DNA of 21,918 nt from an uncultured Sulfurimonas sp. (GTDB taxonomy: Bacteria; Campylobacterota; Campylobacteria; Campylobacterales; Sulfurimonadaceae): NCBI GenBank assembly GCA_937914675.1, contig CALDOC010000592.1, positions 1 to 21,918 on the forward strand, given 5' to 3'. Each line of letters starts with the position of its first letter. Position 1 is the stretch's first letter. A program made the position numbers and the translations under genes. Under the pieces are notes generated by a model. That model had not been told where the DNA came from, did not search any database, and worked only from the letters and a program-made list of their open reading frames with translations. Shown in pieces: positions 1 through 7,421 of this stretch.

Positions 1-479
1 GCTTCTTTCGCCTCTTGCCAAGATCTTTGTCTTGCCCACGCTCTGTCATCCGTCATGTTTGAAGTATCTAGTTTTCTATTTAATTGAACCAAACCAAAGG
101 TGGCGCTCGCCAATTTTTCAATGTCTGGCGATAGATTCTCTCTTACTTTCACATTGTTTTCAAAATACTCGTACAAAAATGAAGTATTATGAGTATCTGG
201 AAAAACATAGCCTTCTCTATCAATATTCTTGTTTGATTTGATAATGTTGCAACTTTTGCAAGCGAGTAAAAAATTGCTCCATTCGTTTTCTAAAGTGTCA
301 TCATGCTTTTTGGGAACCACATGCTCTATGTCGACTTGATTGTCTATTGGCATTTCACAATAGGAACAATACGCGCCCAAAGCATTTTTCAAATCATCTT
401 TCGCTTGTTTATATGAAGTGTAAACTTTGTCAGTTCCATCTTCTTTTTTTGGCACTGAGCCTCTGTTGACCGGTCTCAT
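1..479 (-). CDS. ptuB: PtuB-like HNH endonuclease of a Septu system (partial, cut by left edge)
   Basis: An open frame runs from ATG at 479-477 to the window edge without a stop (159 complete codons), so the C-terminus is missing. The start overlaps the ptuA stop as ATGA, which indicates translational coupling. The visible part reads as an HNH nuclease with a zinc ribbon: C38-S-Y-C41, then D50-I-E-H53-V-V-P-K, N69 in SNFLLAC, and C74-K-S-C77-N78. The Cys pairs should hold zinc, and H53 and N69 are the expected catalytic-core residues. The N-terminal MRPVNRG and the layout match the HNH family annotated TIGR02646/PtuB. In known Septu systems PtuB is the DNA- or RNA-cutting effector held by the PtuA ATPase. 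Septu assignment is by family recognition and gene order; the final size and C-terminal domain cannot be seen. Confidence 0.85.
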   Translation of the reverse strand, partial: MRPVNRGSVPKKEDGTDKVYTSYKQAKDDLKNALGAYCSYCEMPIDNQVDIEHVVPKKHDDTLENEWSNFLLACKSCNIIKSNKNIDREGYVFPDTHNTSFLYEYFENNVKVRENLSPDIEKLASATFGLVQLNRKLDTSNMTDDRAWARQRSWQEAKE

Positions 480-1789
480 AACTTACTTTCAGTGATGAGT
501 CTTTTTCTCTCTAAAAACGCGACATAAGCCATGTTGTCATCATATATTGCCGAGACTTCATCCAATCGCATCTTTATATGTTCCACTTCTTCTTGTGAAA
601 TTCCACCTTTTTCTAAAAGCTCCAACTTGTCAAAATACTCTTTTGCTACTTCTAACATCTCTATTTTTCTAGCGCTCATTTGAGGTGTTTGAATATCTTG
701 AATATCTTGGGATATGTCTTCGATGCTCAATTGCGTAGCGTTAACGGATAAAGCTTCATTTGACTCATCAAGCTTAATGATGCTTCCGCTTGTTTGGGTT
801 TGTATTATAAAGGGGGAATGCGAAGTGGCTATAAACTGCACTTTAGGAAATAGTTTGGTAAGAATATCCACAACCTCTTTTTGCCACTTGGGATGAAGAT
901 GTAAATCAATCTCATCAATCAAAACGACGCCTGACGTTTTTTCAGTTACACTCAATCCTAATGTTGGATTTAAAATAGCCATCCGATAGGCTATATCAGA
1001 AACCATACCTATGATATTTCTGTATCCATCACTTAAATTTGAAATTTTTTCTCTTTTTTCTTCATCTTTATATTTTATCTCTAAATCACCTTCACGGTAT
1101 ATAAAAAGTTCAACGTCTTTTTTGGTAAGTATTGAAATCATTTTTTTAACAGTATTCCTGACCGCTTCTAAAATAGGAATCTCTTTTCGTAAATTAAAAG
1201 CATTCATTTCTTGCTTTTTAAACCAAGTTATAAAGTTTCTATAATTTGATTTTGCATTTAAACAATCTTTGTATCCATCATACCTTGTAAGATTTTCCAT
1301 CGATGAACTTTTTTTATTTTCTTGTTCCCATAATCTGCCTGTACCGTGATAAGATATAATAGGTAAAATTTTACTATTATCTTTTTCAAATAAACGAACA
1401 AGTTCGAGGAGATTTTTACTCTCCTCTTTTGAAAGTTTTGTTGCTGTGTTCGCTCCCGCATTTTGCCTTATCCGTTTAATAAACACCTCTGTATTGTCTA
1501 GGCTACAAGTTCCATCAATAATAACAGGCGTATTGTATTTTACAGATATATTTTCATCTATATCAATTATGTCCAATTTAATGTCAGATTTAGATATGGA
1601 GTGTCTTTCAGCAGATGAAATGTCACTAAACGCTTGCAAATATCCACCTAATAGAGTAGCAATTGCATCTAAAACTGAAGTTTTACCACTCCCATTTTCA
1701 CCAATAATGAGCGTAAATTGATTTTTAAAATCAAGTTTTAAAGAATCGAATTTTTTATAATTTTCTATATTTATATTGCTTATCTGCAT
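476..1789 (-). CDS. ptuA: PtuA-like AAA/ABC-type ATPase of a Septu system
   Basis: This 437-residue protein has an SMC/ABC-like ATPase layout. Walker A is G30-ENGSGKT-37 after an FKNQFTLIIG strand, the YHGTGRLW segment is at 147-154, an ABC-signature-like LSDGYR at 252-257, Walker B GVVLIDEIDLHLHP at 287-300, and an H-loop TSHSP at 322-326. A charged helical tail (about 370-437) follows. YHGTGRLW together with HLHPKWQ is typical of the ATPase paired with HNH nucleases in Septu systems, where the ATPase multimer senses infection and controls PtuB. The start has CAAGGATT just upstream. The gene begins 47 bases after the SNF2 gene and could have its own promoter (a TATAAA-like box lies in that gap). 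It is clearly more A+T-rich than the gene upstream. An overcoming-lysogenization (OLD)-like or generic AAA ATPase is the alternative, but the adjacent HNH gene favours PtuA. Confidence 0.85.
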   Translation of the reverse strand: MQISNINIENYKKFDSLKLDFKNQFTLIIGENGSGKTSVLDAIATLLGGYLQAFSDISSAERHSISKSDIKLDIIDIDENISVKYNTPVIIDGTCSLDNTEVFIKRIRQNAGANTATKLSKEESKNLLELVRLFEKDNSKILPIISYHGTGRLWEQENKKSSSMENLTRYDGYKDCLNAKSNYRNFITWFKKQEMNAFNLRKEIPILEAVRNTVKKMISILTKKDVELFIYREGDLEIKYKDEEKREKISNLSDGYRNIIGMVSDIAYRMAILNPTLGLSVTEKTSGVVLIDEIDLHLHPKWQKEVVDILTKLFPKVQFIATSHSPFIIQTQTSGSIIKLDESNEALSVNATQLSIEDISQDIQDIQTPQMSARKIEMLEVAKEYFDKLELLEKGGISQEEVEHIKMRLDEVSAIYDDNMAYVAFLERKRLITESKL

Positions 1790-1836
1790 TCATAATCCTT
1801 GTTTTTTTAAAATTTATATCTAGTATCGTAACTAAG

Positions 1837-4800
1837 TTATTTCAAAAGTTCCAGCAACTCGTTCCCGCTAAACTTAATGTCTTCTTGTTGCTTATCCGCG
1901 TCATAGATTCCATCTTGCAGAGCTTGTTTCTTCTTTTGTAGTTCCAATATCTTTTGCTCTATGGTGTTTTCGACAATGAGTTTATACACGAAAACCGCTT
2001 TGGTTTGCCCTATCCTGTACGCCCTGTCGGTCGCTTGGTTCTCGACCGCCGGATTCCACCATGGGTCGTAGTGGATTACGGTGTCCGCTTCGACGAGGTT
2101 GAGCCCCACTCCACCGGCTTTTAGCGAGATGAGAAAGACGTCGGCTTTTCCCGAAGTGAACTTCTCTATCGCCTCTTCGCGTTTTATCGTGGAGCCCGTC
2201 AGTTTCGAGTAGCTTATCTCTTTTTGGATTATTTTTTCTTCTATGATCGCCAGCATCGAGGTGAACTGAGAGAAGAGAAGTATCTTTCTGCCCTCTTGAA
2301 GCAGTTCGTCGACAAGTTCTAAAAGGAGTTCCAACTTCGCGGATTCACGCACTTTTTTCGCTTCGTCGATTTTGAGCAGACTCGGGTCGCAACAAACTTG
2401 ACGCAGTTTCAAAAGCGCGTCGAGTATGGTGATGTGGGACGAGCCCAAACCTTTGCTCGCGACGGCGTCTCTCACTTTTTTCTCCATCGTCACGCGTATG
2501 GATTCGTAAAGTTTCGATTGTTTGGATTCAAACTGGGTGTACTTTATTATCTCGGATTTCGCTGGAAGCTCATGCGCCACTTTTTCTTTCGTTCGCCTCA
2601 CCATGAAGGGTTTTACTCGTTTGTTGAGCAAATTTTGTTTCTCGAAACTGTGTTCTTTTTCTATCGGCGTTTGGTAGAAGTTTTTAAAAAAACTCAAAGT
2701 GTCCAAAAAACCCGGCATCAAAAAGCTAAAGATGCTCCAAAGCTCTCCCAAATGATTCTCGATTGGCGTTCCGCTTAGAGCCAATCTATGCTCGCTTTTA
2801 AAAGTTTTTAGCGTTATCGCCATCTTCGTTTTATGGTTTTTAATCTTTTGCGCTTCGTCTAAAATAATATAAAAAAACTTATGAGCGTTCAACTTCTCTT
2901 CGTCTCTCACGAGTAAAGGATAAGTCGTGAGCAAGAGGTCGTACCCCTCTATTTTGGAAAATTGCTCCGCCCTATCGAGTCCATGAAGAGATAAAACAGT
3001 TAAATTTGGAGTGAATTTTTTGGCTTCGTTTTTCCAGTTGGCTATGAGCGAGGTCGGCATGACGATGAGAGAGGGACCTGTGAGCTTGCCCTCTTCTTTG
3101 AGTTTGGAAAGGTGAGCCAGCGTTTGTATGGTCTTGCCAAGCCCCATGTCGTCGGCCAAAATGCCGCCAAACTTAAACTCGTACAAAAAGTTCAACCAGT
3201 TGAGCCCCTCTTGCTGATAGTCTCTAAGCGTCGCGGCCAAACATTTGGGAGGTTCCGACCTTGTCACGCCTTTAAAGTCTTTGAGCTTGCTTGAGAGTTC
3301 TAAAATCTCTTTGTTGCCTCGCCAAACGACGTCCTCGTCCATGAAGTCAATCAAGTGAGCGTCAAATGGAGAGACTTTTATGTTTCCATCTTTGTCTTTT
3401 TTATCAAGAAGTTCTATAATCGTATTTATGATTGGTTTTATTTGCTTTGTTTGAACCTCTACGAAATGATTTTCACTCACTTCGACGTTTACAAACTCCG
3501 GCATATTTTCAAAGTTGTCAAACTCTTCTATAATACTCGTGACAAGAGGAGCTATGGGCTGAGAAACGCCGTTGAACTCAATGTTGAAAGAGAGGCTAAA
3601 CCAGTCGTTTTTATCTTCGTTCTCAACCACGACTTCGCAAGACGGTTCAAACTTCAAGTCAAACTCTTCGTCAGCCTCGACCAACCAACCCTTTTCTTCA
3701 AGCGTTTGCAGACCACTCTCCAAAAACTCTCTCCACGCTTTGAGTTGGGTTTGTCTGTTTTCATTTTTTAACACAACCGCCAAATTGTCGTTTTGAATCT
3801 CCACGTCAAATCCAAACGCCTCGATGTCTCGTTTGACTTCCTCTTCGTAAGCCAAATCTCTTTTAATCTCCACTTTCGCGTTGTTCACGTAAAAAGATTT
3901 TATCTGCGTCCTTGGCGAGTATTTCACCACGTAGTCGCCATAGTTGAAATTTACGCTCAAAGAGTTGAAGCTTTTTTCTTCCTCCTCTTTTGCGTATTTC
4001 AAGTGAATCTTTGGAATCGGCTTTGCGTCGATTACGGTGGTTTTCATCCCTTTTGGAGTTTGTACGTCAAGGTTTGGAACAGCCCTTCCAATGCTCGCGC
4101 AGACTTTGGAAATCTCCTCTATTGGTATTTTTGGCGCGTTTAGAAGTTGTTTGTACGTATTCATGTCGACGTCAATCTCTTGGAGAGTGTTTCTAGAGCT
4201 GTCGAGCAACAAAGGAGGCAAGGTTTCCAAGAGTCTGTACACTTTCGCGCCTATGTTTGACTTTAAACCGTACTCCCCTTTATAGAGTTTAAACTCAAAA
4301 GTCGCGTGATAAAGCTCATCACTCCAACGCAGCGGCGTTTGGTTCACATCATAATAACATCTGCCGGTAGATACGACCTCTTTTGCCATCACGTAGCCCA
4401 AAGTTCCGCTCAACGCTTGCATGCTTGGGTTGTAGCTGTGAGAGTCAAAAAGAGCGTTCGCCATGGAAAGTATATTTTCATCTTGCTCATTTTTGAGTTC
4501 GCGATAGGAGTACTGATGAATGGCTTTGTATCCATCAAGCTTCGTACCCTTGCTAATCGAGCCATTTTTAAGCTTTTTTGACTTGTAAAAGCTTAGCTTC
4601 CCTTTCTCGTAATCCGAGACGCCGTCAAGTCTATAAGTTAAAAAGTATTCGCCGCCATTGAGATGATTCTTATCCGCTTTTTTAACGCCTTGAGACGTGG
4701 ATTTTTGCAAATTTTCTAGCCACGTGTCCACCAAAGAACTCGCCGAAGCGGCCGGCGAAGCGATACGACCGCCTAAATTTGTAAACTTTTTCGACATTTC

Positions 4801-5100
4801 ATCGACGTTGTACTTTATGCAAACAGCCGCCACATGCTTACAGTTGTAGTCTACGGGACAGCTACAATTCCCCTCAATTACTACTTCATAATCCTGTAGG
4901 CATATGTCTATCTCTTGAGCATACGCCATCCCGCCACCGCCTCTAACTTTTCCCGTGATAAGTATATGCTCAGCTCCATGCTCATCATATTGCGTTTGAG
5001 CTTTATACTCCAACACCCTGCCCATCGCGTAGTACTCAACGCCACGTTTATAATAAACGCCAAGTACATTGTCTTTTATCTCTTTCGTCGTGATTTGCAT
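1837..5100 (-). CDS. SWIM zinc-finger SNF2-family DNA helicase/translocase
   Basis: A 1087-residue protein. The N-terminus carries a SWIM zinc finger (C79-S-C81 ... C87-K-H89), a nucleic-acid or protein-binding module often found on bacterial SNF2 proteins. A long middle region of unknown fold leads to a complete SNF2 ATPase: ADDMGLGKT near residue 650-657, DEAQ near 747, LALSGTPIENHLGELW, then lobe 2 with ILLFSQF, KAGGVGLNL, HYDPWWNPA and the arginine-finger motif DRAYRIGQT near 1027. It should move along double-stranded DNA using ATP; the cellular target is unknown. Such SWIM-SNF2 genes occur widely in bacteria outside defence loci. It lies directly upstream of the Septu pair on the same strand, so some co-transcription is possible. 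No strong Shine-Dalgarno precedes the ATG. Confidence 0.9.
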   Translation of the reverse strand: MQITTKEIKDNVLGVYYKRGVEYYAMGRVLEYKAQTQYDEHGAEHILITGKVRGGGGMAYAQEIDICLQDYEVVIEGNCSCPVDYNCKHVAAVCIKYNVDEMSKKFTNLGGRIASPAASASSLVDTWLENLQKSTSQGVKKADKNHLNGGEYFLTYRLDGVSDYEKGKLSFYKSKKLKNGSISKGTKLDGYKAIHQYSYRELKNEQDENILSMANALFDSHSYNPSMQALSGTLGYVMAKEVVSTGRCYYDVNQTPLRWSDELYHATFEFKLYKGEYGLKSNIGAKVYRLLETLPPLLLDSSRNTLQEIDVDMNTYKQLLNAPKIPIEEISKVCASIGRAVPNLDVQTPKGMKTTVIDAKPIPKIHLKYAKEEEEKSFNSLSVNFNYGDYVVKYSPRTQIKSFYVNNAKVEIKRDLAYEEEVKRDIEAFGFDVEIQNDNLAVVLKNENRQTQLKAWREFLESGLQTLEEKGWLVEADEEFDLKFEPSCEVVVENEDKNDWFSLSFNIEFNGVSQPIAPLVTSIIEEFDNFENMPEFVNVEVSENHFVEVQTKQIKPIINTIIELLDKKDKDGNIKVSPFDAHLIDFMDEDVVWRGNKEILELSSKLKDFKGVTRSEPPKCLAATLRDYQQEGLNWLNFLYEFKFGGILADDMGLGKTIQTLAHLSKLKEEGKLTGPSLIVMPTSLIANWKNEAKKFTPNLTVLSLHGLDRAEQFSKIEGYDLLLTTYPLLVRDEEKLNAHKFFYIILDEAQKIKNHKTKMAITLKTFKSEHRLALSGTPIENHLGELWSIFSFLMPGFLDTLSFFKNFYQTPIEKEHSFEKQNLLNKRVKPFMVRRTKEKVAHELPAKSEIIKYTQFESKQSKLYESIRVTMEKKVRDAVASKGLGSSHITILDALLKLRQVCCDPSLLKIDEAKKVRESAKLELLLELVDELLQEGRKILLFSQFTSMLAIIEEKIIQKEISYSKLTGSTIKREEAIEKFTSGKADVFLISLKAGGVGLNLVEADTVIHYDPWWNPAVENQATDRAYRIGQTKAVFVYKLIVENTIEQKILELQKKKQALQDGIYDADKQQEDIKFSGNELLELLK

Positions 5101-5142
5101 ATATTATTAACCTATTGCGTCATGTAAAGTTTCTGTAAAGAA

Positions 5143-5148
5143 ATTTTA
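5143..5148 (-). promoter_or_regulatory. Possible -10 box for the SNF2 gene
   Basis: On the minus strand the sequence TGATAAAAT gives a TAAAAT box about 43 bases upstream of the SNF2 ATG, in the 147-base divergent gap shared with hsp20. No clear -35 is visible, which is common for sigma-70 promoters in Campylobacterota. Weak, by eye only. Confidence 0.3.
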
Positions 5149-5182
5149 TCATAATTCATGGCTAACATAGGTTCCCGTCGCG

Positions 5183-5218
5183 TTTCTCCATAATTCCTCC
5201 ATACTTGTTTCATATAAT
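5183..5218 (+). promoter_or_regulatory. Promoter of first hsp20 gene with 11-bp tandem repeats
   Basis: A perfect TATAAT lies at 5213-5218. It gives a predicted start near 5225 and a leader of about 23 bases ending in AAAGGAG. No TTGACA-like -35 is present. Instead two contiguous 11-mers occupy that region: TTTCTCCATAA (5183-5193) and TTCCTCCATAC (5194-5204), followed by exactly 8 bases and the -10. A third, weaker copy (TTGTTTCATAT) continues in phase over the -10. Tandem repeats with an 11-base period replacing the -35 are typical of OmpR/PhoB-family activators. The identity of the regulator is not known. Confidence 0.6.
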
Positions 5219-5247
5219 TCCCCAACACAATAAAAAAGGAGTAAGTT

Positions 5248-5724
5248 ATGTTTCTTACTAAATATAATCCGTTAAAAGAGTTGAGTGAGTTGGAGAGAAA
5301 AGTCGCGGGTGCTTTTCCATCTGTAACTCTAAGCCATAGGTTTCCATCTTTGGGAGCTGAGTTTCCGTCCTTGAGTTTTAAAGAGGATTTGATGGGATTT
5401 TCCCCAGTCGTAAACACTAGAGAAGGCGAGTTCGCCTACCATATCGAGGTGGATTTGCCCGGAGTGGAAAAAGAGGATATAAAAGTAGACGTCAAAGACA
5501 ACGTCCTTAGCATATCAGGCGAGCGAAAACATAAAGAAGAGGTGAAAAAAGATGACTACTACAAGCTTGAAAGCAGTTATGGCAAGTTTGAGAGAAGCTT
5601 CACCCTTCCAAAAGGCGTTGACGCGGAAAACATTCAAGCCGCTTCTGAAAAAGGCGTACTTGAAGTGACCATTCCAAAGATTAAAACAGAAGTTGAAAAC
5701 GTTCAAAAAATTACAGTGCAATAA
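5248..5724 (+). CDS. hsp20: Hsp20/alpha-crystallin small heat-shock protein (first copy)
   Basis: A 158-residue protein: a roughly 55-residue hydrophobic, phenylalanine-rich N-terminal arm, then an alpha-crystallin domain. Diagnostic strands are VDLPGVEKEDIKVDV, VLSISGER, SYGKFERSFTLP and the GVLEVTIPK signature near the C-terminus. The short tail ends in KITVQ, which can serve as the I-x-I-type oligomer contact. It is an ATP-independent holdase that keeps unfolding cytoplasmic proteins soluble for refolding by DnaK/ClpB. AAAGGAG sits 6-7 bases before the ATG. The gene stands alone: a likely hairpin follows, and the next hsp20 has its own promoter. Confidence 0.95.
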   Translation: MFLTKYNPLKELSELERKVAGAFPSVTLSHRFPSLGAEFPSLSFKEDLMGFSPVVNTREGEFAYHIEVDLPGVEKEDIKVDVKDNVLSISGERKHKEEVKKDDYYKLESSYGKFERSFTLPKGVDAENIQAASEKGVLEVTIPKIKTEVENVQKITVQ

Positions 5725-5764
5725 TATGCAACGGCGAAAGCGTCCGTCCACAAGTAGCGTTTTG

Positions 5765-5791
5765 AGGGTTTGCGCAAGTCGCTCAAACCCT
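5765..5791 (+). terminator. Possible hairpin terminator after first hsp20
   Basis: AGGGTTTG (5765-5772) pairs perfectly with CAAACCCT (5784-5791), with an 11-base loop that can close further by CG/CG. It starts about 40 bases after the hsp20 stop. The following tract is only TTTCGATT, so an intrinsic terminator is weak; it could instead protect the mRNA 3' end. Confidence 0.4.
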
Positions 5792-5834
5792 TTCGATTGG
5801 CGAATTCGTTCATAATCCGTTCTACCGTTTGAAT

Positions 5835-5859
5835 ATTTTTCATAGTTCCCATGTACAAT
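5835..5859 (+). promoter_or_regulatory. Promoter of second hsp20-pcm operon
   Basis: TACAAT (5854-5859) fits a -10 box, giving a start near 5866. Exactly 8 bases upstream ends ATTTTTCATAG (5835-5845), matching the -10-proximal 11-mer at the first hsp20 and acs promoters. The upstream 11-mer is not recognisable here. The stretch CATAGT-N3-CATGTA-N2-AT is shared with the acs promoter. An alternative reading is a sigma-32-like promoter: TTTGAA (5828-5833), 14 bases, CCCATGTA (5848-5855). Confidence 0.5.
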
Positions 5860-5869
5860 AAATCGTAAG

Positions 5870-5879
5870 CGCCTAGGCG
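5870..5879 (+). promoter_or_regulatory. Perfect 10-bp palindrome in hsp20-2 leader
   Basis: CGCCTAGGCG is a perfect inverted repeat, placed just after the predicted transcription start and before the AAAGGAG of the second hsp20. It has no loop, so it fits a protein-binding operator better than an RNA hairpin. Function is not known. Confidence 0.35.
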
Positions 5880-5902
5880 TAATAAACAAAAAAGGAGTCG
5901 TT

Positions 5903-6448
5903 ATGAATTTTGGAAAATTGGTGCCATGGAATTGGTTTAAAAAAGAGGAAGCTGAAAAAAGGGATGTTGTTCCCGTTCACAAGGAGGGGGATGTTTTTGG
6001 ACTTTCTCCATCATTTCAAAACATAGAGGCTGAGTTTGACCATCTCTTGGATTTGGTAAAGAGCAGTTTCAAAGGGGAGTCGTCGAACGACTTGGCGTTT
6101 ACGAATGATTGGCTCAAACCATCTTTGGACATCGCTTCGGACGAAAAAGAGTACAGCGTCAACATAGAACTTCCCGGGATTGACAAAAGTGACATAATCA
6201 TTGAATACGTCAACAACACCTTAAAAGTGAAAGGGGAAAAGCATCGGGAAAAAGAGGTACAGAACAAGGACTTTTATAGAATTGAACGTAGTTATGGTTC
6301 GTTTCAGCGAGTTCTTGATCTTCCCGAAGATAGCGACGCGGAAAATATCACCTCAGAATACAAAGATGGAGTGTTAAGCGTCACGATTCCCAGAAAATCG
6401 CTGCCAAAAGCGGACGCGAAAAAGATAGAAATCACGTCAGCGACTTAA
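5903..6448 (+). CDS. hsp20: Hsp20/alpha-crystallin small heat-shock protein (second copy)
   Basis: A 181-residue paralogue. It begins MNFGKLVPWNWFKKEE, a start typical of one bacterial Hsp20 subfamily, with a longer arm (about 70 residues) than the first copy. The alpha-crystallin domain shows IELPGIDKSDIIIEY, LKVKGEKHREKE, RSYGSFQRVLDLPE and DGVLSVTIPR, then a KIEI motif (I-x-I) in the tail. The sequence differs from copy one along its whole length, so this is an old duplication rather than a recent repeat. It is a holdase chaperone by family. The ATG follows AAAAAAGGAG. pcm starts 15 bases after its stop, so unfolded-protein holding and isoaspartate repair are probably made from one transcript. 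Confidence 0.95.
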   Translation: MNFGKLVPWNWFKKEEAEKRDVVPVHKEGDVFGLSPSFQNIEAEFDHLLDLVKSSFKGESSNDLAFTNDWLKPSLDIASDEKEYSVNIELPGIDKSDIIIEYVNNTLKVKGEKHREKEVQNKDFYRIERSYGSFQRVLDLPEDSDAENITSEYKDGVLSVTIPRKSLPKADAKKIEITSAT

Positions 6449-6463
6449 AAGAGGCATAAAATC

Positions 6464-7093
6464 ATGACCTCCAACACCGAGTTGATTAACAATCTTATAA
6501 GCGTGGGCGCTCTCAAAGAAGAGAGTGTCATTCACGCTTTTTTAATGATAGACAGGGCGGACTTTGTCGCCGACCCGACGGCCTCGGACGCGTATGAGGA
6601 TTATCCGCTTTCAATAGGTTACGGACAAACCATCTCTCAGCCAAGAACGGTGGCGATGATGATGGAGATGCTTGGGCCAAAAGAGGGAGAGAAGATTTTG
6701 GACATTGGAAGCGGTTCTGGCTGGACGAGCGCGATTCTCGGCTTTATCGTTGGAGAGGAAGGTTCCGTGACGGGAACGGAACGAGTGAGCGAACTCCTGG
6801 AATTTGCAAAGGCCAACGTTGCGAAATATGGTCTCAAAAACACGAATATCATCCAAGCGAAAGACGAATTGGGGGTGGTCGGTGAAGAGTTTGACCGCAT
6901 TTTAGTCTCCGCCTCCGCGAGCGCGTTTCCTTATGGGTTGATAGAACAGTTAAAAGTTGGAGGAAAACTCGTCATCCCAGTGGGACACTCCATCTACGAA
7001 GTCACAAAAAACGCAAATGGCGAGGTCGAAGGCAAGGAGCATTACGGTTTTAAATTCGTTCCCTTGATTTTTCAAAACTCACGTTCAGTCTAG
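6464..7093 (+). CDS. pcm: Protein-L-isoaspartate O-methyltransferase
   Basis: A 209-residue PCMT-family enzyme. It uses S-adenosylmethionine to methylate isoaspartyl residues formed by ageing of Asn/Asp, starting their repair. Visible motifs are YEDYPLSIGYGQTISQP (44-60), the family hallmark containing substrate-binding residues, and ILDIGSGSGWTSA (78-90), the SAM-binding glycine loop. The acidic TGTERVSEL segment follows as motif II, and the core ends with GGKLVIPVG. Length matches the bacterial family (about 205-215). It lies 15 bases after hsp20-2 and is almost certainly in its operon. Its stop overlaps the stop of the facing small gene by 4 bases. Confidence 0.93.
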   Translation: MTSNTELINNLISVGALKEESVIHAFLMIDRADFVADPTASDAYEDYPLSIGYGQTISQPRTVAMMMEMLGPKEGEKILDIGSGSGWTSAILGFIVGEEGSVTGTERVSELLEFAKANVAKYGLKNTNIIQAKDELGVVGEEFDRILVSASASAFPYGLIEQLKVGGKLVIPVGHSIYEVTKNANGEVEGKEHYGFKFVPLIFQNSRSV

Positions 7094-7293
7094 CAAAATT
7101 GCTCCATCGACAATGAACCGTCTTTTCGGAGCGAGAATTTTTCAAAAGCAAACTCATCCCCATACTTGTACTCAACGATTTCCAAAGCGTAGCCAAGCCC
7201 TTCTTGTGAAGCGTTGAGGGAACACTCCAAAAAATCTCTTATCCCATGAAACCACTTCTCATCCCGTTCAAACTTCAGCCCGAGAGCGGACAC
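7090..7293 (-). CDS. Small protein of unknown function (67 aa, GTG start)
   Basis: I do not recognise this protein. It is 67 residues, soluble, rather acidic, with several aromatic residues and two cysteines (one at the C-terminus); no membrane segment or known motif is visible. The start is chosen as GTG at 7293 because AGGAG lies 4 bases upstream on the minus strand and no ATG is near. The reading frame is intact and converges on pcm, with the two TAG stops overlapping. It is the only gene here lacking family support, so a chance ORF remains possible, but the ribosome site and protein-like composition favour a real gene. Confidence 0.55.
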   Translation of the reverse strand: MSALGLKFERDEKWFHGIRDFLECSLNASQEGLGYALEIVEYKYGDEFAFEKFSLRKDGSLSMEQFC

Positions 7294-7388
7294 GTTTCTC
7301 CTAATCGGAGCGGCGTCGGTTGGGCGGGAGGATTCTTTTTTTCAAAAATGACGCGATAGCAAGATGAGTTTATTAAGTGTATATTTGA

Positions 7389-7394
7389 TAAAAT
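7389..7394 (+). promoter_or_regulatory. Possible -10 box for the coiled-coil gene
   Basis: TAAAAT lies about 27 bases before the ATG at 7422, inside an A+T-rich run (7378-7412) typical of Campylobacterota promoters that lack a clear -35. A second candidate (TATATT) is slightly downstream. By eye only. Confidence 0.3.
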
Positions 7395-7421
7395 CTGATT
7401 ATATTTTAGATAGGATTGATT

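Noticed and set aside
1..479. Retron or restriction-modification reading of the left-edge nuclease
   Set aside because: No reverse transcriptase or methyltransferase is visible, and the direct ATGA coupling to the ATPase fits Septu better.
3355..3771. 138-codon plus-strand frame
   Set aside because: Antisense to the SNF2 gene; its sequence has no family features and follows from codon bias of the true gene.
5515..5889. 124-codon minus-strand frame over hsp20-1 and the following gap
   Set aside because: Mostly the mirror of the Hsp20 coding sequence, with no start signal; it also spans the hairpin and hsp20-2 promoter.
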